Positions 46,519-55,240 of a DNA stretch of 64,000 nucleotides are shown in pieces; the stretch's first letter is position 1, and each line of letters begins with the position of its first letter. Source of the DNA: Azonexaceae bacterium (GTDB lineage: Bacteria; Pseudomonadota; Gammaproteobacteria; Burkholderiales; Rhodocyclaceae). Location: assembly GCA_013335535.1 (NCBI GenBank), contig JAAXVL010000013.1, positions 1 to 64,000 on the forward strand, in the 5' to 3' direction. A program made the translations under genes and the position numbers. The notes beneath the pieces were generated by a model that saw only the letters and a list, made by a program, of their open reading frames with translations, did not search any database and had not been told where the DNA came from.

Positions 46519-47601
46519 TTATACATTGGCCGCGCAGAATTTGACGAGTGCGGATGCCAAATCGGGGTTCGCGGCCAGTCTTTCCGCCCATTGCCGGTTG
46601 TGGCGGGCAATGGCGAGCCGGTCGTCAACGAAGCCCTGCCAGGCCGAAGCGATATTGCGACCAAGGTTCCATGCGACGAACATCCGGCGCAGCGCTGTTT
46701 CTGTCGTCGCATCCATTCCGTCGCTGTAGCGCCTGAGAAACGCCTCCAGCTTGGCCAGATGAGCTCCGTCGTCCTGCGGATAAACGTGCCAGACAAAAGG
46801 CTTGGCCGCCCACTGGGCGCGCACGAAAGAGTCCTCGCCGCGCACGAAATTGATGTCACAGCGCCAGAGCAAACGATCAAAATCATCCATTGGCAGGAAC
46901 GGAATTGTCTGAATCAGCGCGTTACCAAGCTGCCACGGCCCATTTCCGCCCAAATGAGCTTGCACCGCAGCCAGGGGTTTGCCTGGCGGTACGTGGCAAA
47001 CCAGGTGGGTCGGCGAATCGCGGAAAGCGTCCAGCAAGGCGCCAACTGGAGCTGTGTCATAGCAAAACAGGCAGACCTCCAGTAACTTGTCGGCCGACTC
47101 TGGCAAGATGTGGCGCTCGCGCTCGGCGAACAAGCCGTTTTCCCGCAGTAATCCGCCAGTCTTTTCGGAAAATCCGGGGAAAAAGAAATATTTGACCAAG
47201 GGCAGGGAAGGATGGGGCGATGCCATGCCGTGACAGCCGTCGGCCCAGGGTTCTGACGTCATGTATTCAAGATTGATCCAGCACGGTTTGGATGAAGACT
47301 GACTCATGGCTGCCTGATAGTCGGCAGGCAGTTCGCAGCCGAACGCCTCGATAACGACATCAGCCCAGCGGTCGACCACAATGTTTTCACCCCAGCAACA
47401 AATTTGAACACCCTGATAGGACTGCACTGTTTTTGTTACATCCACAGACGGACATAATGGCTGCAGGCTGGCCAGATCATCGACCCACAAACGTACCTCG
47501 CGGCCGTGCTCGGCCACCAGTTGCCTGGCCAGACGCCAACAAACCCCGATGTCGCCGAAGTTGTCGATGACCCGGCAAAAGATGTCCCAATGAAGCTGCA
47601 T
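46519..47601 (-). CDS. earP: EF-P arginine rhamnosyltransferase EarP
   Basis: 360 residues from ATG 47601. With this start the conserved aspartates fall at Asp13 and Asp17 (RVIDNFGDIG), the numbering known for EarP. Another signature is FVRGEDSFVRAQWAAKPFVWHVYPQ, which carries the catalytic-site Glu. It transfers rhamnose from dTDP-rhamnose to Arg32 of EF-P, encoded just downstream. An upstream ATG at 47610 adds three residues and has a better GGGGAT Shine-Dalgarno. It is divergent from the glycosylase gene with about 24 bases between starts. Confidence 0.95.
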   Translation of the reverse strand: MQLHWDIFCRVIDNFGDIGVCWRLARQLVAEHGREVRLWVDDLASLQPLCPSVDVTKTVQSYQGVQICCWGENIVVDRWADVVIEAFGCELPADYQAAMSQSSSKPCWINLEYMTSEPWADGCHGMASPHPSLPLVKYFFFPGFSEKTGGLLRENGLFAERERHILPESADKLLEVCLFCYDTAPVGALLDAFRDSPTHLVCHVPPGKPLAAVQAHLGGNGPWQLGNALIQTIPFLPMDDFDRLLWRCDINFVRGEDSFVRAQWAAKPFVWHVYPQDDGAHLAKLEAFLRRYSDGMDATTETALRRMFVAWNLGRNIASAWQGFVDDRLAIARHNRQWAERLAANPDLASALVKFCAANV

Positions 47602-47625
47602 GGCCGCCATGCTAACATCCCCGCC

Positions 47626-48273
47626 ATGTCAATATTTCAAGATCCCACCGGCTGTACAGCTTGCCCTCGACTGGCCGAGCACCTTGCCAACATACGTCAG
47701 CGCGATCCTGACTGGCACGCTTTGCCCGTGCCCGCCTTTGGCCCAATTGATGCAGAACTGCTTGTCGTTGGCCTCGGCCCGGGCGAAAAAGGGGCCAACC
47801 GGACTGGCCGCCCCTTTACCGGCGACGTCGCCGGCGAACTTCTATATCCAGCCTTGCACCGCTTTGGCTTTGCCAGCCAACCTGAGCCCCTGGGCGCTGA
47901 CCATTGGGCCAATCCGGCCATGCAACTCAGCAATTGCCGCATCACCAATGCCGTTCGCTGCCTGCCGCCAGCCAACAAACCGACAACAGCCGAAATTCGC
48001 CAATGCAACCGCCATTTGCAAGTTGAGCTGGCCGCCATGCCCAGACTCAAGGTCATCGTTGCCCTTGGCGCCATAGCTCACCAGGCGCTGCTTTGGGCTT
48101 ACGACCTCAAGCTCAAGGACTTCACCTTCGGACACAACGTCAGCCATACCCTGCCGGACGGGAGAATTCTCGTCGACAGCTACCATTGCAGCGGCTATAA
48201 CTGGCGTACCGGCAGGCTTTCCCGCGAAAGCTTCGAGGCGGTCTTTGCCGGGGTCAAAACCCGCCTCGCCTGA
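47626..48273 (+). CDS. Family 5 uracil-DNA glycosylase (UDGb)
   Basis: The protein has 215 residues from ATG 47626. The N-terminal CTACPRL and the later cysteines (RCLPPAN, RQCNRHL) fit a 4Fe-4S cluster. Motif A is GLGPGEKGANRTGRPFTGD, lacking the usual Asp/Asn catalytic residue, which is the mark of UDGb. Motif C is DSYHCSGYNWRTGRL. It removes uracil, and often hypoxanthine, from DNA. It ends 9 bases before uvrC, so the two repair genes are likely co-transcribed. Confidence 0.9.
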   Translation: MSIFQDPTGCTACPRLAEHLANIRQRDPDWHALPVPAFGPIDAELLVVGLGPGEKGANRTGRPFTGDVAGELLYPALHRFGFASQPEPLGADHWANPAMQLSNCRITNAVRCLPPANKPTTAEIRQCNRHLQVELAAMPRLKVIVALGAIAHQALLWAYDLKLKDFTFGHNVSHTLPDGRILVDSYHCSGYNWRTGRLSRESFEAVFAGVKTRLA

Positions 48274-48282
48274 ACCCGCACG

Positions 48283-50094
48283 ATGAGTTTCGACGCCAAG
48301 GCTTTTCTGGCCACGCTGACCGAGTTGCCCGGCGTTTATCGCATGCTGGATGGCAATGGTGCCGTGCTTTATGTCGGCAAGGCCAAGAATCTCAAAAAGC
48401 GGGTTTCGTCGTATTTCCGGGAAAACGTTTCGAGCCCGCGGATTGCACACATGGTCAGCCAGATTGCCACCGTGGAAACCACGGCAACGCGCACCGAAGC
48501 TGAAGCGCTGTTGCTTGAAAACAACCTCATAAAGTCTCTCTCCCCGCGTTACAACATCCTTTTTCGGGACGACAAGTCCTACCCCTACATTGTTCTGACC
48601 AAAGGAAAGTTTCCCCGACTCGGCTTTTTCCGCGGCAGTCCGGACCGCAAGGCGGATTACTTTGGCCCCTATCCGTCAAGCTGGGCAGTTCGCGACAGCA
48701 TCCATCTGATGCAGAAAATGTTTCGTCTGAGAACCTGCGAAGAATCAGTGTTTGCCAACCGCTCGCGGCCATGTCTGCTTTACCAGATCAAACGCTGCAG
48801 CGGGCCGTGCGTTGGATTGATCTCGCCGGAAGACTACGCAACCGATGTTCAACTGGGCTCGATGTTCCTGCTCGGCAAACAGCAGGAGGTCTCAAAACGC
48901 CTGAATCAGGCCATGGAGGCCGCATCCGAGCGTCTTGCCTTCGAACAGGCGGCGGTCTACCGGGATCTGATCCAGTCGTTGCATCAAGTGCAGGAAAAAC
49001 AATTCGTTTTCAGCAGCAAAGGCGAGGATATGGACATTCTGGTCGCGCAAAAGGAAGCGGGGCAGTTGTGTGTCAATCTGGCGATGGTTCGTGGCGGACG
49101 ACATCTCGGCGATCGCCCCTTCTTTCCGACCAACGCTGCCGAATCGGAGCCAGCCGATGCGTGTGCCGCCTTCATTCGCCAACACTACGCCATCCACCCG
49201 GCACCGGCGCGCCTGCTGGTCCACCCCTTGCCGGCCGAAGATGAGCCGGGTGAAAGCGAAGCGGTGCTGGCCGAACTGGCCGGGCGCCCGGTTCCTGTCA
49301 CGCAAGCGCGCAGTCTTTCCCACAAAGCCTGGGTCGAGATGGCATTGCAAAACGCCAGATTGGCTATTCTGGCGCGCAGCCAAGCCACGGCCCAGCAGGA
49401 AAAGCGGCTCGCTGCACTTCAGGATGCGTTACAACTGCCAGAACCTATCGTTCGCATCGAGTGCTTCGACATTAGTCATACGATGGGCGAAGCAACTGTG
49501 GCCTCCTGTGTGGTCTATCATGAAAACCGCATGAAAAATTCCGATTATCGGCGCTTCAATATTCGCGACATCCAGCCTGGCGACGACTATGCAGCAATGC
49601 GTCAAGCTGTAAGCCGACGCTACGATGGCATTGCTGCGGGCGAGGGTACGGCGCCGGACCTGATCCTGATTGACGGTGGAAAAGGGCAGGTGGCATCCGC
49701 CTTTTCAGCGCTGGCCGATCTTGGCTTGAGCCATCTGCCGATGATTGGCGTCGCCAAAGGCGAAGGACGCAAGCCTGGGCTGGAATCACTCGTTTTTCCG
49801 GATGGCCGCGAGCCGTTACAATTGCCGGCGGAACACCCCGCGTTGCACCTGATTCAGGAAATACGCGACGAAGCTCATCGCTTTGCCATCACAGGCCATC
49901 GAGCCCAGCGCGGCAAGGCACGGAAAACCTCTACACTGGAAAGTCTGCCGGGCATTGGACCGGCCCGCCGAAAAGCCCTGGTTGTCAGATTTGGTGGCCT
50001 GCCCGGCGTGCTTGCCGCCAGCCCCGAACAATTGTCCGAAGTGCCGGGCATCAGCCGGGATATGGCTGAAAAGATACATTCCGCATTACACTGA
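48283..50094 (+). CDS. uvrC: Excinuclease ABC subunit UvrC
   Basis: The protein has 603 residues. The N-terminal GIY-YIG nuclease reads GVYRMLDGNGAVLYVGKAKNLKKRV. The UvrB-interacting UVR motif (RLAFEQAAVYRDLIQSL) is near 215. The RNase H-like nuclease has ECFDISHTMGEATVAS and LILIDGGKGQV, and helix-hairpin-helix motifs (LPGIGPARRKALVVRFGG) end the protein. It makes both incisions in nucleotide excision repair. Its partner uvrB is at 17476. Confidence 0.98.
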   Translation: MSFDAKAFLATLTELPGVYRMLDGNGAVLYVGKAKNLKKRVSSYFRENVSSPRIAHMVSQIATVETTATRTEAEALLLENNLIKSLSPRYNILFRDDKSYPYIVLTKGKFPRLGFFRGSPDRKADYFGPYPSSWAVRDSIHLMQKMFRLRTCEESVFANRSRPCLLYQIKRCSGPCVGLISPEDYATDVQLGSMFLLGKQQEVSKRLNQAMEAASERLAFEQAAVYRDLIQSLHQVQEKQFVFSSKGEDMDILVAQKEAGQLCVNLAMVRGGRHLGDRPFFPTNAAESEPADACAAFIRQHYAIHPAPARLLVHPLPAEDEPGESEAVLAELAGRPVPVTQARSLSHKAWVEMALQNARLAILARSQATAQQEKRLAALQDALQLPEPIVRIECFDISHTMGEATVASCVVYHENRMKNSDYRRFNIRDIQPGDDYAAMRQAVSRRYDGIAAGEGTAPDLILIDGGKGQVASAFSALADLGLSHLPMIGVAKGEGRKPGLESLVFPDGREPLQLPAEHPALHLIQEIRDEAHRFAITGHRAQRGKARKTSTLESLPGIGPARRKALVVRFGGLPGVLAASPEQLSEVPGISRDMAEKIHSALH

Positions 50095-50097
50095 ACC

Positions 50098-50676
50098 ATG
50101 CCCTTCAATTTGCCGATCCTGCTGACCTGGCTTCGTATCGTCGCGATACCGCTGTTGATTGCTGTCTACTACCTGCCGGCAGACTGGGCAACATCACATG
50201 AGCGTGATTTCGCCGCAACAGCCATTTTTATCGCTGCCGCCCTGACAGATTGGGCTGACGGCTATCTGGCAAGAAAACTGGACCAGACATCGGCCTTTGG
50301 CGCTTTTCTCGATCCGGTCGCCGACAAATTGATGGTTGCCGCCGCGCTTATCGTTCTCGTCGAACTGGGCAGAACAGATGCAATCGTTGCCAGCATCATC
50401 ATTGGTCGTGAAATCACCATTTCGGCGTTGCGCGAATGGATGGCCAAAATCGGCGCGGCAAAAAGCGTCGCCGTCTCGATGCTTGGCAAGATAAAGACAG
50501 CAGCTCAAATGCTGGCCATTCCCATTCTTCTTTATTACCAGCCGCTGTTTGGCGTGGACATGCAAAAGTTCGGTAACTGGTTGATCTGGATAGCAGCATT
50601 GCTGACGCTCTGGTCAATGGGCTACTACCTGCGCATGGCCTGGCCAGAAATTGCAAAACGAACTGCAGAAAAGTAG
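50098..50676 (+). CDS. pgsA: CDP-diacylglycerol-glycerol-3-phosphate phosphatidyltransferase
   Basis: The protein has 192 residues with about four or five membrane helices. The CDP-alcohol phosphotransferase signature D-x2-DG-x2-AR-x8-G-x3-D-x3-D is complete in DWADGYLARKLDQTSAFGAF plus LDPVADK (about residues 58-84). It makes phosphatidylglycerol phosphate. It follows uvrC by 3 bases, the widely conserved uvrC-pgsA pair, and precedes the tRNA operon. Confidence 0.96.
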   Translation: MPFNLPILLTWLRIVAIPLLIAVYYLPADWATSHERDFAATAIFIAAALTDWADGYLARKLDQTSAFGAFLDPVADKLMVAAALIVLVELGRTDAIVASIIIGREITISALREWMAKIGAAKSVAVSMLGKIKTAAQMLAIPILLYYQPLFGVDMQKFGNWLIWIAALLTLWSMGYYLRMAWPEIAKRTAEK

Positions 50677-50686
50677 GGGAGCAATG

Positions 50687-50714
50687 TTGACAATTCCCTT
50701 GTGTCGCCTATAAT
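50687..50714 (+). promoter_or_regulatory. Promoter of the tRNA Gly-Cys-Gly(-Leu) operon
   Basis: TTGACA (50687-50692) and TATAAT (50709-50714), both exact consensus, are 16 bases apart. A GC-rich discriminator (GCGCGC) follows, as in stringently controlled stable-RNA promoters. Confidence 0.93.
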
Positions 50715-50731
50715 GCGCGCTCTGTTTCAGC

Positions 50732-50807
50732 GCGGCAGTAGCTCAGTTGGTAGAGCGATACCTTGCCAAGGTATAGGTCGAGAGTTCGAGACTCTTCTGC
50801 CGCTCCA
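50732..50807 (+). tRNA. tRNA-Gly (anticodon GCC), first copy
   Basis: A 76-base cloverleaf with encoded CCA. The acceptor stem GCGGCAG pairs with CTGCCGC, and the anticodon loop is TTGCCAA (GCC). It is identical base for base to the copy at 50942. Confidence 0.97.
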
Positions 50808-50860
50808 GTTTTCAGGTCAAAGCCCTTGGCTTTGACCAAGTTGTAAAAGATTTTCGGATA

Positions 50861-50934
50861 GGCGCGATAGCAAAGCGGTTATGCACCGGATTGCAAATCC
50901 GTGTAGGTCGGTTCGACTCCGGCTCGCGCCTCCA
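50861..50934 (+). tRNA. tRNA-Cys (anticodon GCA)
   Basis: A 74-base cloverleaf with encoded CCA. The acceptor stem GGCGCGA pairs with TCGCGCC and the anticodon loop is ATTGCAAAT (GCA). Discriminator base T, as expected for Cys. Confidence 0.96.
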
Positions 50935-50941
50935 AGGTTTT

Positions 50942-51017
50942 GCGGCAGTAGCTCAGTTGGTAGAGCGATACCTTGCCAAGGTATAGGTCGAGAGTTCGAG
51001 ACTCTTCTGCCGCTCCA
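50942..51017 (+). tRNA. tRNA-Gly (anticodon GCC), second copy
   Basis: Identical to the tRNA at 50732 over all 76 bases, pointing to recent duplication or gene conversion around tRNA-Cys. It is followed by a strong hairpin terminator. Confidence 0.97.
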
Positions 51018-51022
51018 AATAG

Positions 51023-51055
51023 AAAAGGGAAAGCGCCGGTCGCTTTCCCTTTTTT
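51023..51055 (+). terminator. Terminator after the second tRNA-Gly
   Basis: The stem AAAAGGGAAAGCG (51023-51035) pairs with CGCTTTCCCTTTT (51041-51053), with a T run. It separates the first three tRNAs from tRNA-Leu, which has a possible -10 box TATAAT at 51071-51076. Confidence 0.88.
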
Positions 51056-51087
51056 CATATCGGGCGCCGATATAATTGATGCACCCA

Positions 51088-51173
51088 GCCTGGGTGGTGA
51101 AATTGGTAGACACAAGAGACTTAAAATCTCTCGCTCTTTGAGTGTACGGGTTCGATTCCCGTCCCAGGCACCA
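51088..51173 (+). tRNA. tRNA-Leu (anticodon TAA)
   Basis: An 86-base class II tRNA with a long variable arm and encoded CCA. The acceptor stem GCCTGGG pairs with CCCAGGC and the anticodon loop is CTTAAAA (TAA). It probably has its own promoter, since a terminator precedes it. Confidence 0.96.
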
Positions 51174-51184
51174 CGATTGAATAC

Positions 51185-51646
51185 ATGATCATCTACGACC
51201 TTAGCTGCGACAATAATCACCGGTTTGAAGGGTGGTTCCAGAATGCCGGCGCTTTTGAATCCCAGTTGGAAGAAGGGCTTCTTTGTTGCCCTCAATGCGA
51301 TAGCCACAACGTTCGTCGTGTGCCGTCCGCCGTGGCAATTTCCGGAAATCACCCCGAGCAGGTCAGTGACGCTCCTGCCATTCGGGCAAAAAATCCGACA
51401 AGTACTGCGTTGATGCCGGTTGGAACGCAAGCCATGGCACTTTATCGTCAGCTTATCCAGACCATCGTCAGTCATAGCGAGGACGTTGGCCAGTCGTTTG
51501 CCGATGAGGCACGCAAGATTCACTACAACGAAGCACCGCAGCGGCCAATTCGCGGTCATGCCAGCGAAGATGAATGCGATGCCTTGCGGGACGAGGGCAT
51601 TCAGATTCTGAATCTGCCATTGCCGAAGGAAGAGGATCTGAACTGA
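51185..51646 (+). CDS. DUF1178 protein
   Basis: The protein has 153 residues. It begins MIIYDLSCDNNHRFEGWF, has a CCPQCDS half zinc-knuckle and ends with GHASEDECDALRDEGI, all features of DUF1178. The role is unknown. It lies 11 bases after tRNA-Leu and may be read through from that promoter. An A/T-rich gap of about 150 bases (51647-51799) follows, in which I see no gene. Confidence 0.87.
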   Translation: MIIYDLSCDNNHRFEGWFQNAGAFESQLEEGLLCCPQCDSHNVRRVPSAVAISGNHPEQVSDAPAIRAKNPTSTALMPVGTQAMALYRQLIQTIVSHSEDVGQSFADEARKIHYNEAPQRPIRGHASEDECDALRDEGIQILNLPLPKEEDLN

Positions 51647-51799
51647 TCCTTTTTTTCTTCCCTTTATTTAAGTTTACATAATACAAATTATGCGCGATTT
51701 GGATGGTGCCGAATTCGGATGATGGAATAATTTGCCCGGCCTTTTCGTTAACCGAGCATCGATGAATTTTCATCGAACTAATCAAACGAAGGAAACGTG

Positions 51800-52147
51800 A
51801 TGAGGGTCACTAGCCTTGATGGCGCGCTGCTCGATTTCTGGGTCGCCAAATCGGAAAACCTGAAGCTTCTGCCGGAGGCTACGGAAGACGGTCTGCGCTA
51901 TGTCAACGGGAGTGGATATTGGCATCCCGACACCTACCACCCTTCGATTGACTGGTCCCAGGGCGGCGAGATCATTTCCAACGACTGGTATGCTATTGAG
52001 GATGCCCTGATCGAATGGTTCGGGCCCAACTGGCCGTTTATCAAGGCGATTATGGACACCCCGCTGAAGTGGTTGATGCGAGCCTACGTCAAAACCAAGT
52101 TCGGCGACGAGGTTGAGGAAGTCGAAAGCCATTTGCCCGGTCAGTGA
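51800..52147 (+). CDS. NinX-like (DUF2591) protein, phage-type
   Basis: The protein has 115 residues from ATG 51800, preceded by AAGGAAA. The central segment YHPSIDWSQGGEIISNDW resembles the 'PSTDWxQGGPLIE' core of DUF2591/NinX proteins, which are mostly known from lambdoid phages. The resemblance is from memory and moderate. No phage genes, integrase or att site are nearby. Its last 7 bases overlap the dnaE2 3' end on the other strand. Confidence 0.6.
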   Translation: MRVTSLDGALLDFWVAKSENLKLLPEATEDGLRYVNGSGYWHPDTYHPSIDWSQGGEIISNDWYAIEDALIEWFGPNWPFIKAIMDTPLKWLMRAYVKTKFGDEVEEVESHLPGQ

Positions 52148-55100
52148 AAATCCCGGCTCGAGGTTTCCAGTCGGCCCAGCCAGGCGGATAGGTCGACCAG
52201 TCGTTTGGCGACGAGATGGACGACTTCGCCTTCGATCTGCAACTGTCCGTAAATGCCGAGCAGTGTCGCGCCGAGTAATTCACGGCGTTGCTTCTCGACG
52301 AGTTGCGGATGGACGACGACATTGACCAGCCCGCTTTCATCTTCGAGCGTGACGAACACGATGCCGGTGGCCGTGCCCGGTCGCTGACGGCCGACAACGA
52401 TGCCGGCCGTGCGGATCAGAGCGCGGTGGCCGGCCGTTTTGAGCATGCTGGCCGCGACGAAGCGGCGTTCGGCAAGGTGTTTGCGGAGCAGCGTGAGCGG
52501 ATGTTGGCGCAGCGTCAGGCCCAGGCTGCGGTAGTCGGCGACGAGACTTTCAGCTTCGCTGGGGGCAGGCAGTTCGGTTTCCGGCTCGCTTGTGCTCAGG
52601 CCATCGAACAGGTCACCCTGCACCACCGCTGCCGTCGCATCCCAGGCTGCTTGCCGACGATGGCCGGAAAGGCTCTGCAGGGCATCGGCCGATGCCAGCA
52701 GGTCGAGGTCGCGGCGTTGCAGACCAGCGCGGGTGGCGAGGTCGGCAATATTCAAAATTGGGTGTTTTTCCCGGTTGACCGTGGAAATCCGCTCAGCCAC
52801 GACCTTTGAGAAACCGCTGATTTCGCGCAGGCCGAGACGGACGGTGCCATTTTCGTCGATGCGGCTGTCCCACTCACTGGCCGTGACGTCGGGCGGCAAA
52901 ACGTTGACGCCGTGGCGCCGCGCGTCCTGGATCAGCATCGACGGCGAGTAGAAGCCCATGGGCTGGCTGTTGAGCAGGCCACACAGGAAGATGGCCGGAT
53001 GATGTCGCTTGAACCAGGCCGAAACATAGACGAGCAGCGCGAAGCTGGCGGCGTGTGATTCGGGAAAGCCATATTCGCCGAAGCCCTGAATCTGCTGGAT
53101 GATGCGCCGGGCGAAGCTTTCTGGCAGTTGGTTGGCGGCCATGCCGGCGAGCAGTTTTTGCTCGAACGGTTCGAGCCCTCCCTTGCGCTTCCAGGCCGCC
53201 ATTGCTCGGCGCAACTGGTCGGCTTCGCCGGGTGTGAAATTGGCGGCGACGATGGCCAGTTGCATGACCTGCTCCTGGAAAATCGGCACGCCGCAGGTGC
53301 GCTTGAGCACCTCATCGACCGCCGGAGAAATTTTCTCGATGCGTTCCCTCCTCTGCCGCCGCTTGAGGTAGGGATGCACCATGTCGCCCTGGATCGGCCC
53401 GGGCCGGACGAGCGCCACCTCGACGACGAGATCGTAGTAGCAGCGCGGCTTGAGGCGCGGCAGCATGGCCATCTGGGCGCGCGACTCGACCTGAAAAACG
53501 CCCATGCTGTCGGCGTGACAGAGCATGTCGTAGGTTTTCGGATCTTCCGGCGGGATATCTTTCAAATCCCACGGTCGACCGGAAATTTCGCCCAAAATCG
53601 AAAGCATGCGGCGGATGGCCGAGAGCATGCCGAGGGCCAGCACATCGACCTTCATCAGGCCAACGGCGTCGAGATCGTCCTTGTCCCACTGGATCACCGT
53701 GCGTTCGGGCATCGCCGTGTTTTCGACCGGGACCAGCCTGGCCAGCGGCCCGCGCGACATGACGAAACCGCCGACGTGCTGGGTCAAATGGCGCGGAAAA
53801 CCGCGCAACTGGCCGGCAATCCACAGCCATTTCTCGACGCGTGGCGAGGTCGGATCCAACCCCTGCTCGGCGAAACGCTCGGGCAATTGCTCGCGTTTGT
53901 CCCACCAGGCCAGTGAGGCAGTCAGGGCGTCGATACGCGCCGTCTCGAAACCGAGCACCCTGCCCGCATCACGCAGCGCGCCCTTGGTCCGGTAAGTGAT
54001 CAGCGCCGCGGCCAGCGCCGTGCGTTCGCGGGTGTATTTTTTGTAAATGTAGGCGATGACTTCGGGGCGGCGTTCGTGCTCGAAATCGACGTCGATGTCC
54101 GGCGGCTCGCCGCGCTCCTTGGAAATGAAGCGCTCGAACAGCATGCCCGAGCGATCCGGGCTGACTTCGGTGATGCCCAGCGCGAAGCAGACAATCGAAT
54201 TGGCCGCCGAGCCGCGCCCTTGGCACAGGATATTGACGCTGCGCGCAAAGCAGACGATGTCGTACACCGTCAGGAAATAGGCTTCGTATTTGAGTTCGGC
54301 GATCAGCACCAGTTCGTGTTCGACGAGCTTCCGCACCTGATCCGGAACGCCTTGCGGATAGCGTTTCAGCAAGCCGCGCTCGGTTTCGTGGCGCAGCCAG
54401 GAGGTCGGCGTATGGCCGGCTTCGACGATTTCCTCCGGGTATTCGTAGCGCAATTCGTCGAGTGAGAAGCTGCACAGATCGCCAATCCTCAGCGTTTCTG
54501 CCAGCAGCGCCGGCGGATAGAGACGCGACAGGCGCAGACGGGTGCGCAGATGGCGCTCGGCGTTGGGAAACAGCGCGTAGCCGGCGTCGAAAACCGTCGT
54601 TTTGAGGCGCAGCGCGGTCAGCACGTCCTGCACCGGCCGCCGGGCTTTCACGTGCATGTGCACGTCGCTGGCCGCCACCAGCTGCAGGCTGCAAGCCTCT
54701 CCCAGCGCCTGCAGGCTCGCCAGCTTTGCCGCGTCGTCCGGCCCTGCGTGCAGTTCGACGGCGATCCACGCCCGGCCGGGAAAACGCTCGGCCAGCCAGC
54801 GTCCGTCGTCAATCGAGACCGCCTCGCCCGGCACCCAGAGCACCAGGCAATCGGGCACTGCGCCGTTCGACGAAACAACATTGAGGTCATGCCGTTGCAG
54901 CGTGTAAGCCCCCTTCTCCGCCCGTCGCCGGGCCAGCGTGATGAGCGCCGACAGGTTGCCGTAGCCCTCGCGGTTTTTGGCCAGGAAAACCAGTTTGAGG
55001 CCATCAACGGTCGTCATTTCGCTGCCGACAATCAGTTTCAGCCCGACCTGCTTGGCCGCCTGATGCGCCCGCACGATGCCAGCCAGCGAACATTCGTCGG

Positions 55101-55224
55101 TCAATGCCAGCGTCGTGTAGCCTTGTGCCGCGGCCTGTTCGATCAGTTCAGCCGGATGCGAGGCCCCGCGCAGGAAGCTGAAATTGGAGAGGCAATGCAG
55201 CTCGGCGTAATCGGGCAAGAACAC
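52141..55224 (-). CDS. dnaE2: Error-prone DNA polymerase DnaE2/ImuC
   Basis: The protein has 1027 residues from GTG 55224. An N-terminal PHP domain begins FSFLRGASHPAELIEQA. The polymerase palm has the catalytic acids in PPDIDVDFEHERR and LMKVDVLALG. Helix-hairpin-helix and OB domains close the protein (TAGIVVGRQRPGTATGIVFV). It extends past lesions together with ImuA and ImuB, and is the last gene of the lexA-imuA-imuB-hydrolase-dnaE2 run, 16 bases after the hydrolase gene. Two dispersed repeat copies lie inside it, at about residues 540-552 and 813-826, both in segments I judge variable in the family. Confidence 0.95.
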   Translation of the reverse strand: MFLPDYAELHCLSNFSFLRGASHPAELIEQAAAQGYTTLALTDECSLAGIVRAHQAAKQVGLKLIVGSEMTTVDGLKLVFLAKNREGYGNLSALITLARRRAEKGAYTLQRHDLNVVSSNGAVPDCLVLWVPGEAVSIDDGRWLAERFPGRAWIAVELHAGPDDAAKLASLQALGEACSLQLVAASDVHMHVKARRPVQDVLTALRLKTTVFDAGYALFPNAERHLRTRLRLSRLYPPALLAETLRIGDLCSFSLDELRYEYPEEIVEAGHTPTSWLRHETERGLLKRYPQGVPDQVRKLVEHELVLIAELKYEAYFLTVYDIVCFARSVNILCQGRGSAANSIVCFALGITEVSPDRSGMLFERFISKERGEPPDIDVDFEHERRPEVIAYIYKKYTRERTALAAALITYRTKGALRDAGRVLGFETARIDALTASLAWWDKREQLPERFAEQGLDPTSPRVEKWLWIAGQLRGFPRHLTQHVGGFVMSRGPLARLVPVENTAMPERTVIQWDKDDLDAVGLMKVDVLALGMLSAIRRMLSILGEISGRPWDLKDIPPEDPKTYDMLCHADSMGVFQVESRAQMAMLPRLKPRCYYDLVVEVALVRPGPIQGDMVHPYLKRRQRRERIEKISPAVDEVLKRTCGVPIFQEQVMQLAIVAANFTPGEADQLRRAMAAWKRKGGLEPFEQKLLAGMAANQLPESFARRIIQQIQGFGEYGFPESHAASFALLVYVSAWFKRHHPAIFLCGLLNSQPMGFYSPSMLIQDARRHGVNVLPPDVTASEWDSRIDENGTVRLGLREISGFSKVVAERISTVNREKHPILNIADLATRAGLQRRDLDLLASADALQSLSGHRRQAAWDATAAVVQGDLFDGLSTSEPETELPAPSEAESLVADYRSLGLTLRQHPLTLLRKHLAERRFVAASMLKTAGHRALIRTAGIVVGRQRPGTATGIVFVTLEDESGLVNVVVHPQLVEKQRRELLGATLLGIYGQLQIEGEVVHLVAKRLVDLSAWLGRLETSSRDFH
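52749..52786 (-). repeat. Dispersed repeat, copy G
   Basis: The core is on the minus strand at 52771-52784 (CCACGGTCAACCGG exact), followed by GAAAAACACCCAATTTTGAATATT. It is in the sense orientation inside dnaE2 and encodes ISTVNREKHPILNI, in the same frame as copies D and F. Confidence 0.87.
53567..53604 (+). repeat. Dispersed repeat, copy H
   Basis: The core CCACGGTCGACCGG at 53569-53582 has one change, followed by AAATTTCGCCCAAAATCGAAA. It is in reverse orientation inside dnaE2, read as LSILGEISGRPWDL, a different frame from copies A, B and I. Confidence 0.8.
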
Positions 55225-55240
55225 GGCAACGGCTCATTTT

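Noticed and set aside
50732..51017. Repeated units at regular spacing that might suggest a CRISPR-like array
   Set aside because: The repeats are two complete tRNA-Gly genes separated by tRNA-Cys.
51647..51799. A/T-rich gap as a possible attachment site or island border
   Set aside because: No direct repeats, integrase or tRNA 3'-end duplication were seen; only the NinX-like gene hints at transfer.
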